64,000 nucleotides of DNA from Charina bottae. Taxonomy: Eukaryota; Chordata; Lepidosauria; Squamata; Charinaidae. The notes beneath the pieces are model-generated. The model had not been told where the DNA came from, made no database searches, and worked only from the letters and a program-made list of their open reading frames with translations. Shown here piece after piece: positions 22,819 to 32,660 of this stretch (within the stretch, counting starts at the first letter, position 1; each line of letters begins with the position of its first letter). Where the stretch lies: NCBI GenBank assembly GCA_023362775.1, contig JALMGJ010000015.1:23711001-23775000 (forward strand), read 5' to 3'. Made by a program: the position numbers and the translations under genes.

Positions 22819-22925
22819 TTACCAGATCACCTGCCTTGTCTAGCCTAAGCTGGGAGACATCTGTTTGGTACTTGGATGGGAGACCACCAGGAGATCCCAG
22901 GCTTTAAGATACATCGGGAAACTGC
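22819..22925 (+). mobile_element. 5S rRNA-derived fragment (5S-type SINE or pseudogene)
   Basis: GCCTAAGCTGGGAGACATCT followed by GTACTTGGATGGGAGACCAC and CCAGGAGATCCCAGGC resembles the internal promoter and 3' half of vertebrate 5S rRNA with several changes. It is too diverged and too short for a functional 5S gene. Squamates are known to have a 5S-derived SINE; I cannot confirm this is one. Confidence 0.55.
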
Positions 22926-24027
22926 TTCCACGCTGTTGCCAAGCAAGCAACTTGACTCAATGGTGTCTTCTCCCCTTCCCCAACTGTAGAGCAAGTTTAT
23001 CCACTAGCTGTACGTGCTGAAGAGTTAATGCTCCTCTATTCCCTGCCTGTAAAGAGCCAAGAGATTTGAGGAAAGTTACACCAAAATTCACATCAGCAGA
23101 AAAAGGCCAGGATTCTCCCATCTCCTTGGGCTTCCTTGAAGCAGCTGATGCCTCCATCCCACCGCCGCATCCTCTTTAGGACTCCCCCACCCCACCTTCT
23201 TATTTCTTTAAGGTCAGGGGACCTCTTCTCAGCAGATGGACAGCGAGGTGCGGCTTGGGTGAGGACCGCCTCTCCCCCACCCCACCGAATCCCTTCCTTC
23301 CTTCCTTCCTCGGCGCAGGAGTTGGAGGGCGAAGGGGAGGGGCAGGCATTGTCGTTCTGCTTTTTAAAAGGGGGACCTTGCAGACAGATCGGGGTGGGGG
23401 GAGAACCGCAGTAAGTGGCTTATGGCCGTTGGGAAGGGGCCGAAGCCACAGCCCCGGGGATTAACAAAGACATCTTCTGTTCTCCAGCGGGTCACGCGGA
23501 AAGGCCCGACCAGCCCCGCCACTTGGCGAGCCGAGCCAGCAAAGCAATCGTTTCTTCCAGAGCAAGGTGGGGAGGGGGTCTCGGGCAAGGAGGCAGGGCG
23601 GCATAAAGGCGGGGGGGGGGGCTCCCGGGAAAAGGGGACGCTGGCTGCCGCCAAGCCGCTTGGCAACTTCTGCGTTGCTCACGATTCAGCCAAGGAGAAA
23701 AGGTCGAAGCTGGAACCGCAAAATGGCGTGCAGGGCCAGGTGCCCGTCTGAAGGCCAAGGGGGCTTTGCAAGCCGAGGGGGGGAGGAACGTGGCCCGAGA
23801 TCAGATTCCCCACCTGCTCCTTCCGCACAACCTGGTCTTGGGGAGACCGTGCTTGCGTCCCCCACGGGGGAAATCCTGGTCAAGGGAAGACGTGGCCCCT
23901 GGACCCCTGCGTCGTGGCACAGCGACTGACATTGAAGCAAATACCAGCCAGGATTCCAGTCGGGGGTTCTGCCGCCTTTGCAGTAGTTCCACAATGGCCT
24001 ATCACCCGTTAAAGAGGACCAGTGCCT
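22926..24027. other. Unassigned DNA with a CpG-dense patch
   Basis: CpG density is raised at about 23420-23900. A C/T-rich TTCC run lies at about 23293-23312 and G-runs at 23608-23620. It could be a weak promoter or enhancer, but no exon with splice sites is seen. Confidence 0.35.
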
Positions 24028-24039
24028 TCTTAGCTCTAG

Positions 24040-24376
24040 TAAAGGTAAAGGTAAAGGTTCCCCCCGCACATTTGTGCAGTCGTGTCCGACTCTAGGGGCC
24101 GGTGCTCATCTCCGTTTGTTAGCCGAAGAGCCAGCGTTGTCCGAAGACGCTTCCGCGGTCATGTGGCCGGCATGACGCGCGCGGAACGCTGTTACCTACC
24201 CACCGAAGTGGTACCTATTCATCTACTTGCATTTGCATGCTTTCGAATTGCTAGGTTGGCAAGAGCTGGGGCGAGTGCGGGAGCTCACTCCGCACGCAGG
24301 GCTAGGGATTCGAACCTCCGAACTTGCGATCTTCCGATCGACAAGCCTGGCGTCTTACCCGCTGAGCCACCACGCC
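24040..24376 (-). mobile_element. tRNA-derived SINE family 2, full length, 12-bp target duplication
   Basis: TCTTAGCTCTAG at 24028-24039 and 24377-24388 flanks the element. On the minus strand it begins with a tRNA-like head (GTGGCTCAGCGGGTAAGACG and GGTTCGAATCCC as A and B boxes), then GAGCTCCCGCACTCGCCCC and GGCTCTTCGGC, and ends GAGTCGGACACGACTGC plus (TTTACC)n. The GAGTCGGACACGACT block is shared with BovB and with SINE family 1. Confidence 0.85.
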
Positions 24377-24388
24377 TCTTAGCTCTAG

Positions 24389-24654
24389 ACACGGGGCTTA
24401 ATCCCAAAGTCCAGCCTTCAAATGACTAACACAAGCCCACCGGCTTCCCCAATGGGAAGACGCCAGACCCTCTTCCTTTGCACAAAGGTCATGAATGCCC
24501 TGCCCGTTTCACCGGTTTCCCCATCCATCCCACGCCCAGACCAAGTTTTCTCTGTTGTAACCCTCCCACTGAAGCTGCAGAGAAGACGGAGGTAATTATG
24601 GAATAGACCACAGTCCCCCAACCTCTCGCTCCTGCTCCTCGCTGGGAGACGGAC
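24389..24654. other. Unassigned DNA
   Basis: No feature recognised. Confidence 0.3.
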
Positions 24655-24761
24655 TGTGATGGTCCTAAGTGCAAGGACTGATCATAAGTCACTTTTTCCA
24701 GCACCGTCGTAACTTCGAGCACTCGTTAAACGGATGGTCGTAAGTCGAGGACTATCTGTAG
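24655..24761. mobile_element. Family B MITE fragment, right end
   Basis: The last 107 bp of the family, ending AAGTCGAGGACTATCTGTA. Confidence 0.7.
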
Positions 24762-25726
24762 TTATTCAGTCAGTCAATTTATATGGCTGCCCATCTCCTG
24801 GAAGAAAGCAACGGCTAGCCACTTCCAAAATCTTCCAGAGGAAACTAGGAGTTAAGTTTGACTCCAAGTGTCTAGGATAAATTGCCGAGCCTCGAACGCT
24901 ACTGAGCCTTGAACGCTACACATGAAACATGCACGCTCTGCCAATGAATTACTGCATGGTATCCGTCACTATGCACAAGTAGCAACTTTTGTGGCACCGC
25001 AAGAGATCCAGGCTGGCTATCTGGCATCCTGCATCACAACCACCTGCGGTCAGGGAGCCAGTGAGGAGGGATTGAGACCGCTGGAGAAGGTGCCTCTCCT
25101 GCAAATTGGACTGACAGGAAATTCGTTAGTGCGCCGGTCTGCGTGACAACAGTCTCCTCAGCGCCTGATAACAGCAGCACCCGCCCCCGGTGGGGGGGGG
25201 GGAGCTACCCTGCCAAGTCACAGTGGATTAAATTAATACTGATTAACGGGGGTCCTGAAAAGCAGAGCGGCAAAAGGGGAGATCCGCAAGAGACTTTCTG
25301 GGTCAGGCGGCCGGATCCTGCAGGCTTTGCCAGATTCCCCAGGAAAGCCCCCCTCCCCCCCTGCGAGCTCCGTGGGTCCCCGCCGGCCTGCTTGAGCCAC
25401 GATGCGCAGACCACAAGGGCAGAGGGCGCCCAACACGCTGCCCCGAAAGCAAACCGACCGTTTTACGTTTAGCCAGTTGTGCAAGTCCCGTCGTTGTGCT
25501 CCGTAAACTACGCTTTATGGCTTACTGTGTGGGAGAGCCCAGCTGACCGTGGTGGATGCAATACATCATGCGGAGGCAAACCATGGCTTGGGTGCAAAAA
25601 GGTCTATTTCCCAGCTGTTTGCAATGGCCGCCAGAGCTGTGCAGGGTTTCCTTAAATGATATCTTTTTCTCGCTATACTGCATAAACTACTCAATAAGGC
25701 TTTGCGTTCTGTCCACGGTTTGGCAC
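24762..25726. other. Unassigned DNA
   Basis: G-run at 25191-25202. The dispersed AACCATGG-type repeat occurs near 25500-25590. No exon supported. Confidence 0.3.
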
Positions 25727-26129
25727 TACAGATAGTCCTCGCTTAACAACTGCCCTATTTAGCAACCATTTGAAGTTACGACGGCACTAAAAAAGTAACT
25801 TTACGACCGGTCCTTGCATTGATGACCGTTGCAACGTCCCACGGTCACGTGATCGCCATTTGCGTGCTTCACAGCCAGATTTCGACAAGCAGTCAATGGG
25901 AGAAGCCGGCAGTAAAATCGCAAGTTGGGGTCACGTGATGTCTCATTTAACGACCTCAGCAAAAGTGAGCATTAAGTTTGTCACGGTCACGTGATGTCTC
26001 GCTTAATGACTGCAGTGGAAGTGAGGTGGTAAGTCCATCACGGTCATGTGATGTCTCATTTAATGACCGCATTGCTTAGCAATGGAGTTGCTGGTCCCAA
26101 CTGTGGTCGCTAAGCAAGGACTACCTGTA
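25727..26129. mobile_element. Family B TA-flanked MITE, full length
   Basis: TACAGATAGTCCTCGC at the left, AAGGACTACCTGTA at the right. Three GTCACGTGAT motifs (near 25845, 25931 and 25989), each an E-box palindrome, recur inside. The right half contains a tandem duplication of about 60 bp built on GTCACGTGATGTCTC. Confidence 0.8.
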
Positions 26130-26197
26130 TGGGTGAACACAGTGGATGACATAAATAGTGCAAGGAACACAGCTGGTCTTTTCACTCTTTCACAAAT

Positions 26198-26242
26198 GAC
26201 TTTAAGAAGTGTGGACTTCAACTCCCAGAATTCCCCAGCCAT
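26198..26242. mobile_element. Family A MITE fragment
   Basis: GACTTTAAGAAGTGTGGACT and CCCAGAATTCCCCAGCC only. Confidence 0.55.
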
Positions 26243-26261
26243 GTTGCACTATTGCACGCAA

Positions 26262-26348
26262 ACAGGTAGTCTTTGCTTAGCGACCACAGTTGGGACCGGC
26301 AAGTCCATTGCTAAATGATGCGGTCGTTAAGTGAGACATCACGTGACC
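26262..26348. mobile_element. Family B MITE fragment, one end
   Basis: ACAGGTAGTCTTTGCTTAGC to ATCACGTGACC, broken where the unknown repeat at 26363 begins. Confidence 0.7.
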
Positions 26349-26362
26349 TCCAGCCTCCCCGA

Positions 26363-26416
26363 CGTGTGCGCAAAGGGGCAACTGAAGGCGTGAAACATGC
26401 CACTCTCGGAACCCAC
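26363..26416 (+). repeat. Unidentified 54-bp repeat, copy 1
   Basis: CGTGTGCGCAAAGGGGCAAC through CACTCTCGGAACCCAC recurs at 29263-29317 with several substitutions. Not recognised as a known element. Confidence 0.65.
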
Positions 26417-26417
26417 T

Positions 26418-26500
26418 CAGCAGGCTTTAAGATGGTGGCTGGGGAATCCTGGGAGTTGAAGTCCACACATCTTCAAGTTGCCACGGTTGAGAAGCCCTGC
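26418..26500. mobile_element. Family A MITE, right arm
   Basis: GGCTGGGGAATCCTGGGAG through CACGGTTGAGAAGCCCTG followed by CTCTAGGA, the typical target sequence. Confidence 0.65.
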
Positions 26501-27547
26501 TCTAGGACATGACATTCTGGTAGGCGAGCCCAGCCTCTTCCATGCCTACAGGGTAGAGGGAGGGAAAGGATCCCGTGCCAGGAGGGGGCACCCAGGGGGC
26601 CCAAGGCGGAAGGTTTTCCCTTTGGGAAAAGGCGATCAGCCTTGAACAAGCCTCCCTGCCGCCGTCAGCCCAGCTTGCGACTTCACCACGGCCGGATTCG
26701 ACCCGACTGGCGTGGCCCTCGGGCTGGGTGAACGCAACACCACGGCAGCTCCTAAACCCACAGACCCCTGGGTGGCCTTGATCCCGCAACACGCCGAAAC
26801 CCAAACCGTCCACCTGCTTGGCCAGCCGCCTCCAACTGTTGTGGGAACCCAGCTGTTCTCCCCTGCAGTTTGGAGAATGGCCGTCTGAATGCCCGCAGGG
26901 GACCGGAGTCATCCTAAGCCAAATGGGCAGTATAAAATGCTCATTCTTTAAAAAAAAATCAACAAACATGAAAATGAGGTGCAGAAGGAACCTGCTGTTT
27001 TAAGTTTGGATTTGCTCACATGCCCGTGTGCTTAGGGAGTGGGAGTGGCTTTAAAGCAGGCAGCGGAGAAAGGGTGAATCGCAGGTACCAGATTCCCTTG
27101 CCACTAAAGACACCTCCCCAGGTTGCTTTTCATTAAAAACAAAATGCACTCAGCCACTGGGCCCATGCACACACACACGCGCACGCACGCACGCACGCAC
27201 GCACACCGAACACGCCGCCCCCTTGCCGTCCTCCATTCCTGTTTGGCCCAGGCCAGCCCTTCAGCTTCCTTCTTTCTAATCTGCTTTACAAGCAACCTGA
27301 GCCCATCTCTGCAAAGCCAATAAAGAGGCCGGGGAGCCAGGCGGGTTAGCAGGAGGCGTCACAGGAAATGTGCGAGATGCAAAGATGAAACCGAACCCCA
27401 CTGGTCTTCGCAACCTGACAGGAAACCCGTTGCTTGCATACTCTATTAAGTGCTTAAAAGCCGCGTGAACAGGACACACTGAACTTGCTGCAAGGGGCAA
27501 TCCCATCTTCCGGGGGCGAGGCTGGGGAGCTGATAAAATCACGCAGG
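26501..27547. other. Unassigned DNA
   Basis: A CACG/CA tract is at 27167-27206. A 155-codon minus-strand frame at 26502-26969 has no domain or acceptor and is not called. Confidence 0.35.
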
Positions 27548-27605
27548 ATGGATTTATTTATTTATATTTCTAACTTATATCACCGCCCATCTCCCCCCAT
27601 TTCCG
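27548..27605 (-). mobile_element. Retroposon 3' tail, minus strand
   Basis: TTTATTTATTTATATTTCTA and TATCACCGCCCATCTCCCCC are the reverse of the tail at 31412-31492 (GGGCGGTGATATAAGTTAG). It is probably a LINE or SINE 3' end. Confidence 0.5.
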
Positions 27606-27694
27606 GGGGGGACTATGGGCGGATGGGGTGGGGGGTGGGAGGAGGGAAAGGGGGGTGAGACACACACATTTTCTTTAACAAGCAGCATATCATA

Positions 27695-27772
27695 GCCGCC
27701 TAGAGTCCTCCGATAGGGAGGGGATAGGCGGGGTATAAATATGATAAATAAATAAACAAATAAATAAATAAA
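27695..27772 (+). mobile_element. Retroposon 3' tail, plus strand
   Basis: GCCGCCTAGAGTCCTCCGAT, GGCGGGGTATAAATATG and (ATAA)n are typical of L2/CR1-type retroposon 3' ends in reptiles. Confidence 0.5.
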
Positions 27773-27868
27773 CATCTGGAAAGGTTTCCCTGCAAACTGG
27801 CAAACTGGGATGCAGAAAGGGTCAGGGTTTCTAGGCCCTTCCAAACGGCCACTCTTAATACATAAGAG

Positions 27869-27941
27869 CAGTGTTTCTCAACCTTGGCAACTTTAAGACG
27901 TGTGGACTTCCAACTCCCAGAATGCCCCAGCCAGCCACGCT
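27869..27941. mobile_element. Family A MITE, left arm
   Basis: CAGTGTTTCTCAACCTTGGC to CCAGCCAGCC, with the right arm missing. Confidence 0.65.
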
Positions 27942-29241
27942 CCTGAGGCATTATTAGCCTTCCCAGTCCCCCAAAACTGCAAACAAATTGTCCGTTCTTT
28001 CTCTTGAAAGGTCAAGTCTTCTTCAAGGCCACTCAACTCCCCCACATCAAGTTTGTTTCCTTGCAAAAGGCTGCTGCTGTCTTCCAAGAGGTGTTTCCAA
28101 CTATAGCCTTCAGCCTTGGGGTCACCTCGTGGTCTTCTATCCAAGTATCAAGCACGTCTGGCCCTGCTAAGCCAAGCTCAGCTAGATGTTGCCTCTGCTG
28201 GGGAACCTTCTCCTCTTTCTGCCCTCCCAAATACCTTGCAAGATTTTAGCAAGGCGTCCTGTGGCCAATAATATTGGAACGCAGCAAGCAATCTTGTAAG
28301 GCTTAGAGTTTGTCCTCCTGCTCCTGTGCTGTCTGTTCAACAGGTGCAGCTCTTCAGGGTCTCTGGAGCAGCCTCCTCCTCTCCCCTGACGGCTGATCTT
28401 TTGAACCAGAGCCTGAACCCACGGCTTTTCTCCAGCAGGGATAAACACATGGTTTTGTTCGCTATTGCACTGCCCCCTGGTGGCACTGGGGAAAAGCCAC
28501 ATTCAATTGGGCCGGAAGTGGGTTTCTGCCCCCCCAGCCCCATTTTGCACCCCTGAGAGCACTCCTAGATCGCACCTTCAAGGTATGGACAGCAGAAACG
28601 GTGCGCCATTTTGCATTTAACTCCTGCAATCCAGAAAACAGGAAAACCAAAGGCCCAGAGCCTGCATCGCCGCATCACTGGGCCGACAAAAGAGGTCACA
28701 ATAATGATGGGAAAAGGAAGGGCAAAAAAGTCTGCCCACCCCTTAGCTGAGTGGGGCAGAGGAGTTCTTCTGAGCCATCCACTCCCAGTCCCCAAACTGC
28801 ACAGGGCTTCAGAGGGGCCCCTTCCAGAGCCACGGTCACCCCCCTCTCGCAGCCAGTCTCCTGAGAAGAGGGCCAGGCCCCAGGAACGGGCCCAAAGTCC
28901 TGGAGCTGCCAACGATGCAGGAGCTGAGACCACGGAGAGGCCACCGGGCGTGCAGAAGGCCAGCTTTCTCCAGCTCGGCTGCGCCAAACAGCTGGATGCG
29001 TTCAGGACTAGCTCCGGAGCCGGGCCAGGAAAAGCCCTGGGGTGTTCCCCTTCCTCCACCCCCAGCAAGATGGTGCCAGAACTGTGGTGTGACCAGCCAG
29101 CGCAGAACAGGGACAGTCAGCGGGCACAGCCGCCCCCAACAGCGGAAAGGCAGAAGATGCTGGCAACGCCCGCGTGCCAAGCAGGCCAGCAAACCCAGCC
29201 GCTTACCCCTCCCAGCTGCTGCGCCTGCTCGTCTCCTCCAG
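27942..29241. other. Unassigned DNA
   Basis: A 318-codon plus-strand frame spans 28611-29567 but crosses the C21 run and the unknown repeat and has no domain. No exon called. Confidence 0.35.
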
Positions 29242-29262
29242 CCCCCCCCCCCCCCCCCCCCC
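29242..29262 (+). repeat. C21 homopolymer
   Basis: Twenty-one consecutive C residues directly before the unknown repeat copy. Length is likely unreliable in any assembly. Confidence 0.9.
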
Positions 29263-29317
29263 GTGTGTGCAAAGGGGCAACTGCAGGCATGAAGCACGCC
29301 ACTCTCGGAGCCCACTT
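29263..29317 (+). repeat. Unidentified 55-bp repeat, copy 2
   Basis: Second copy of the repeat at 26363, CGTGTGTGCAAAGGGGCAAC through CACTCTCGGAGCCCAC. One frame conserves KHATLG in both copies. Confidence 0.65.
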
Positions 29318-29911
29318 GAAGCCCCAGCCGGAGCGTCTTCAGAAAGCGCAGCTAAAATGTCCTGTTGCCACAGGGTTAAGGTTAAGCCACAAAGCCATGA
29401 ATCAGTTTCAACATGACGTTTTCCAGTTTTATTTTGGATGTGCTGGGGGTGTATTTTCAGCTTGCTTTCAGCCCTGTAACTTGAAACTTGGACCAAACAA
29501 CTCTATGACTATTAATCATTTCTATCGAGTATTTCATGTTGCAATCTATAGACCTCCTTTAGTGTGATTTATAAGCATCAAAACCAAAAACAACAAATAA
29601 AAGTGGGAAAAAAAACAATAAAGGTGGTGCCAATGTTTTTTAAATGTACAGTGCCAACTTTTTTAACTTGTACAGTGCCAACTGTAAAAGAAAGAAATGC
29701 ATCAAAGAGGAAACAGCTGGCACGAAAGGAAGGTCCTACCCGGGTATTCCAACTACGCCCAATGAGGATGCAAGGCATTCTCACTACAGAGATGGCTTTG
29801 GCCTTCACCACTACCCTTCAGGCCCACCTTTGGCCAAGGGGGCTGGAATTTGGGGAATTGAAGTCCAGCACACCTGAAGTGGAAGGTAATTTTTTTACAA
29901 TCATGAAGGTT
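29318..29911. other. Unassigned AT-richer DNA
   Basis: Three similar TACAGTGCCAACTTT-type units near 29646-29685 are the only structure seen. Confidence 0.35.
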
Positions 29912-29919
29912 CTCCAACC

Positions 29920-30289
29920 CAGTGTTTCTCAACTTCAGCAACTTTAAGATGTGTGGACTTCAACTCCCCTTGTGGGGAACTCATGCCAAGACAGTGCTGC
30001 TTCCATGTCCTTTCCAGCACCTGGATGATAGTCTTTAAAACATGCTTTTAATTAAAATAAATAAATGAAGGGGATGGTGGCATGCTGCAAACTCACAGTG
30101 CAAGGCTCTAGCGCAGTGTTTCTCAATCTCAGCACCTTTAAGATGGGTGGACTTCAACTCCCAGAATTCTCCAGCCAGCATGTAGTCCATACTGGCTAGG
30201 AAATTCTGGGAGTTGAAGTCCACACTGGCTGGGGAATTCTGGGAGTTGAAGGCCACACATCTTAAAATTACTGAGGTTGAGAAGCACTG
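29920..30289. mobile_element. Family A MITE interrupted by a 215-bp templated insertion
   Basis: The outer ends CAGTGTTTCTCAACTTC and GAGGTTGAGAAGCACTG are flanked by CTCCAACC (29912-29919) and CTCTAACC (30290-30297), so this is one original MITE. Its middle is replaced at 29968-30182 by an inverted copy of 16236-16450. The rest of the right half (30183-30289) also has an extra arm copy. Confidence 0.85.
29968..30182 (-). repeat. Inverted copy of 16236-16450
   Basis: Reverse complement of 16236-16450, 215 bp, one mismatch seen by eye and no gaps. The left junction shares a few bases with the source flank (CC). The right junction lies in the palindrome centre (CAGCCAGCATG). Confidence 0.9.
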
Positions 30290-30297
30290 CTCTAACC

Positions 30298-31411
30298 AAA
30301 CGTTGTTTGATAGGTGTGCCATGGGAACTTGGAGAAGACACTTCCAGGCCATGGATCTTCTTCATGTCTCATGCATTTTACACGGACCAGCTAGGCTAGC
30401 CTACACCATTTTGTTTCTGTTCTTGGCCAACCCAAAAACTCGCAGGAAACCAGCCGGGATAGCGTTTTCCGAGCTGGGGAGAGTACAAGCACCTTCTCTG
30501 TCCTGGAATGCTAAACTGGCCTGGACACGGATGAGCCAACCATCCAACACAGAGTCTCCATCTCAGCTTTAGGACTTTCTTGCCTCTTCTCCATCTCCTT
30601 TTTGCAACCTCTTGCCTGGTTAAAGGTTCTGGGGAACCCAAGGGCTGGCATTTGATGTTGCCCAGCCGTGGCTCTCGACTAAGATACGTTGAGGGCAGAG
30701 TTTGATCTTGGGTGCACAGGGGGCGGGGGTGGACTGCCCCCCACCCTGCCTTGTCCCCACGGCACCTTCTGCCGCGACCCGGCCTCCCTGCCTCTCCTTC
30801 CAGATACGACCCACTGACTCCAACGGCTCGGCCAAAGCGTCGGTCCGGAGGTCCTTCGGCCGCAGAGCAGGCCAGGTGCAGGGCTGGGGTGGGATCGAGA
30901 GCTTGCCAAACGGCTGGTTTTGGCCTCAGGAAGCTGGACAGGTTGGTAAGCTAAGCCAAGACCACAAATGCCTCCCTTGCTTCCTCAGGGAAGGGGGGAC
31001 CCTTCTGAGCTCAGGCAATCCCCCCTCGGAGAAGGGGGCAAACAGCAGACTGACTGCCTGCCTGCCTCCCTGCCCCGTTAGTGTGCAAAGGCTCTCCGTA
31101 CAAACAGTCTGGGGCCATCGATGGTTTGAGGAACCCAGTTACCTGAGGGTGGACGGCGCTTCCCATAAACTGGCCACGCTCCAAATCTTGTCCCTTTTGG
31201 CCAAGCCACTTTCAGCACCAGACCACCTTCCTCTCAGCTACAGGAAGCACCCGTGAACCAAGACTTCTGAGTTGCCTCTCCCGCAAATATTTCTCTTTGG
31301 ACTTCCACTTCTGGCACTGTCGTGCTTGGCATCATGTCTCCGGCATCCCCCCACCCCCACCTCTGCACTGTTGGGGAGCTGCCCCACCCCCCCAAACAGA
31401 ACTGAATACAA
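30298..31411. other. Mostly unassigned DNA around a possible small exon
   Basis: Moderately GC-rich near 30680-30900. Apart from the candidate exon at 30804-30875 nothing is recognised. Confidence 0.35.
30804..30875 (+). CDS. Possible 72-bp plus-strand exon
   Basis: A strong pyrimidine tract and acceptor (CCCTGCCTCTCCTTCCAG) precede 72 open bases ending GGCCAG|GTGCAG. This is exactly 24 codons: starts IRPTDSNGSAKASV and ends RRSFGRRAGQ. CpG use inside is higher than around it. The donor is weak beyond GT, and no partner exon is recognised on this strand, so it may be chance. No family identified. Confidence 0.2.
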
Positions 31412-31492
31412 CTGTAACCGCCCAGAGTTCCCTTGTGGGGGGAGATGGGCGGTGATATAAGTTAGAAATAATAAATAATAAATAAATAATAA
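31412..31492 (+). mobile_element. Retroposon 3' tail
   Basis: CCGCCCAGAGTTCCCTTGTG, GATGGGCGGTGATATAAG, then (AATAATAAAT)n. Confidence 0.55.
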
Positions 31493-32315
31493 CTGTGTCA
31501 AGCAAAGCTACCTGTGATGCTTTTTAATTAAATCTTGGGATTCACTGGTAGCGGCAACCGCAGTTCAGAAAAATCTTTTTTGACCCAAGATTTAAGAGGG
31601 ATCCATCACCACCATCCACTGAATGGAACCTCCGCATGACAGCACACTATACCTGCAGCTTCCAGACGCAGCTAAAAACAAGCAAGTGAGGCCCGGCACC
31701 ATTTTCAAACATCTGAGCAGCCTCTTCCCCCATGGTGCTTTCAAGGGGTACTGATTACAAACCCCATCATCCCCAGCCAGCACGCCCTACACATCTGAAG
31801 AGGACCCAACTGGGGAAGGTGGCAATCAAAAGGATTCACCGGGAATAGGATGGTCTCGCTTCTCGACACACCCCAATCTTCCTCGGTTCTAGTGGAGTCA
31901 CCCGCAGCCAGCAGGGAATGATGGGGTGGAAGTCCACGTCACCTAGGTGGCACCCACACCGAGAGGAAGGTGGGACGTCACCCCCTTTAACGGCTTGGTC
32001 TCCAATCCTCTGACACCAATATGCCTTCACACGACACACAGTTAATTTAGAAGACAGTATACTGGGAAATAGCAGCAGGCGAAGGCACCAAGTCCTCACC
32101 TGTTCTGCTGGTGACAGGTGTCCCAGGTTGGCCAACTGAACTCTTGGGGAACCAGGATGATGGACCAAGTCAGGGACTAAAGGCCCATCCACCTGGAACA
32201 ATTAAACCTGCAGAGGCTGAGTCCAGAAAATAGATGTTTTCCAGCTTGACTTATCCATCTCCATCCTGGTTAAGGCTAGTTTCTTACAAAAAGCTTACAA
32301 GGACCCTGTACTCCT
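31493..32315. other. Unassigned DNA
   Basis: Short MITE-like words (CATCATCCCCAGCCAGC near 31765) occur, but no element end can be defined. Confidence 0.3.
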
Positions 32316-32464
32316 CAGTGTTTCTCAAGCTTGGCAACTTTAAGATGTGTGGACTTCAACTCCCATGCTGGCTGGGGAATTCTGGGAGTTGAAGTCCATA
32401 CATCTTAAAGCCTGCTGGCTGGGGAATTCTGGGAGTTGAACTCCACACAGCTCAAAGTTGCCAC
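32316..32464. mobile_element. Family A MITE with an extra arm
   Basis: Left arm from CAGTGTTTCTCAAGCTTGG, then two successive right-arm copies (GGCTGGGGAATTCTGGGAG occurs twice). Confidence 0.7.
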
Positions 32465-32505
32465 TTAAATGTCAGAGCAGCAGTCTATAGAGAAAGACGA
32501 TAGAC

Positions 32506-32660
32506 CAGCGTTTCTCAAGCTTGGCAACTTTAAGCTGCATGGACTTCAACTCCCAGAATTCCCCAGTCAGCATGGGAGTTGAAGTCCACACATGACTGGC
32601 TAGGGAATTCTGGGAGTTGAAGTCCATACAGCTTAAAGTTGCCAAGCTTGAGAAACACTG
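32506..32660. mobile_element. Family A MITE with rearranged arms
   Basis: CAGCGTTTCTCAAGCTTGGC at the left and GCCAAGCTTGAGAAACACTG at the right. The word GGGAGTTGAAGTCCA occurs twice inside. It shares the AAGCTTGG variant with its neighbour at 32316, so the two may be related by local duplication. Confidence 0.75.

Noticed and set aside
22819..22925. 5S rRNA gene
   Set aside because: The 5' third is missing and conserved positions are changed, so it is a fragment.
24082..24429. Frame starting MSDSRGRCSS, repeated at 11303
   Set aside because: It is SINE family 2 sequence; both copies share it because they are the same repeat.
28611..29567. 318-codon plus-strand frame, the longest in the window
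   Set aside because: It crosses a C21 homopolymer and a repeat copy, has no domain and no splice context, and overlaps long frames on the other strand.
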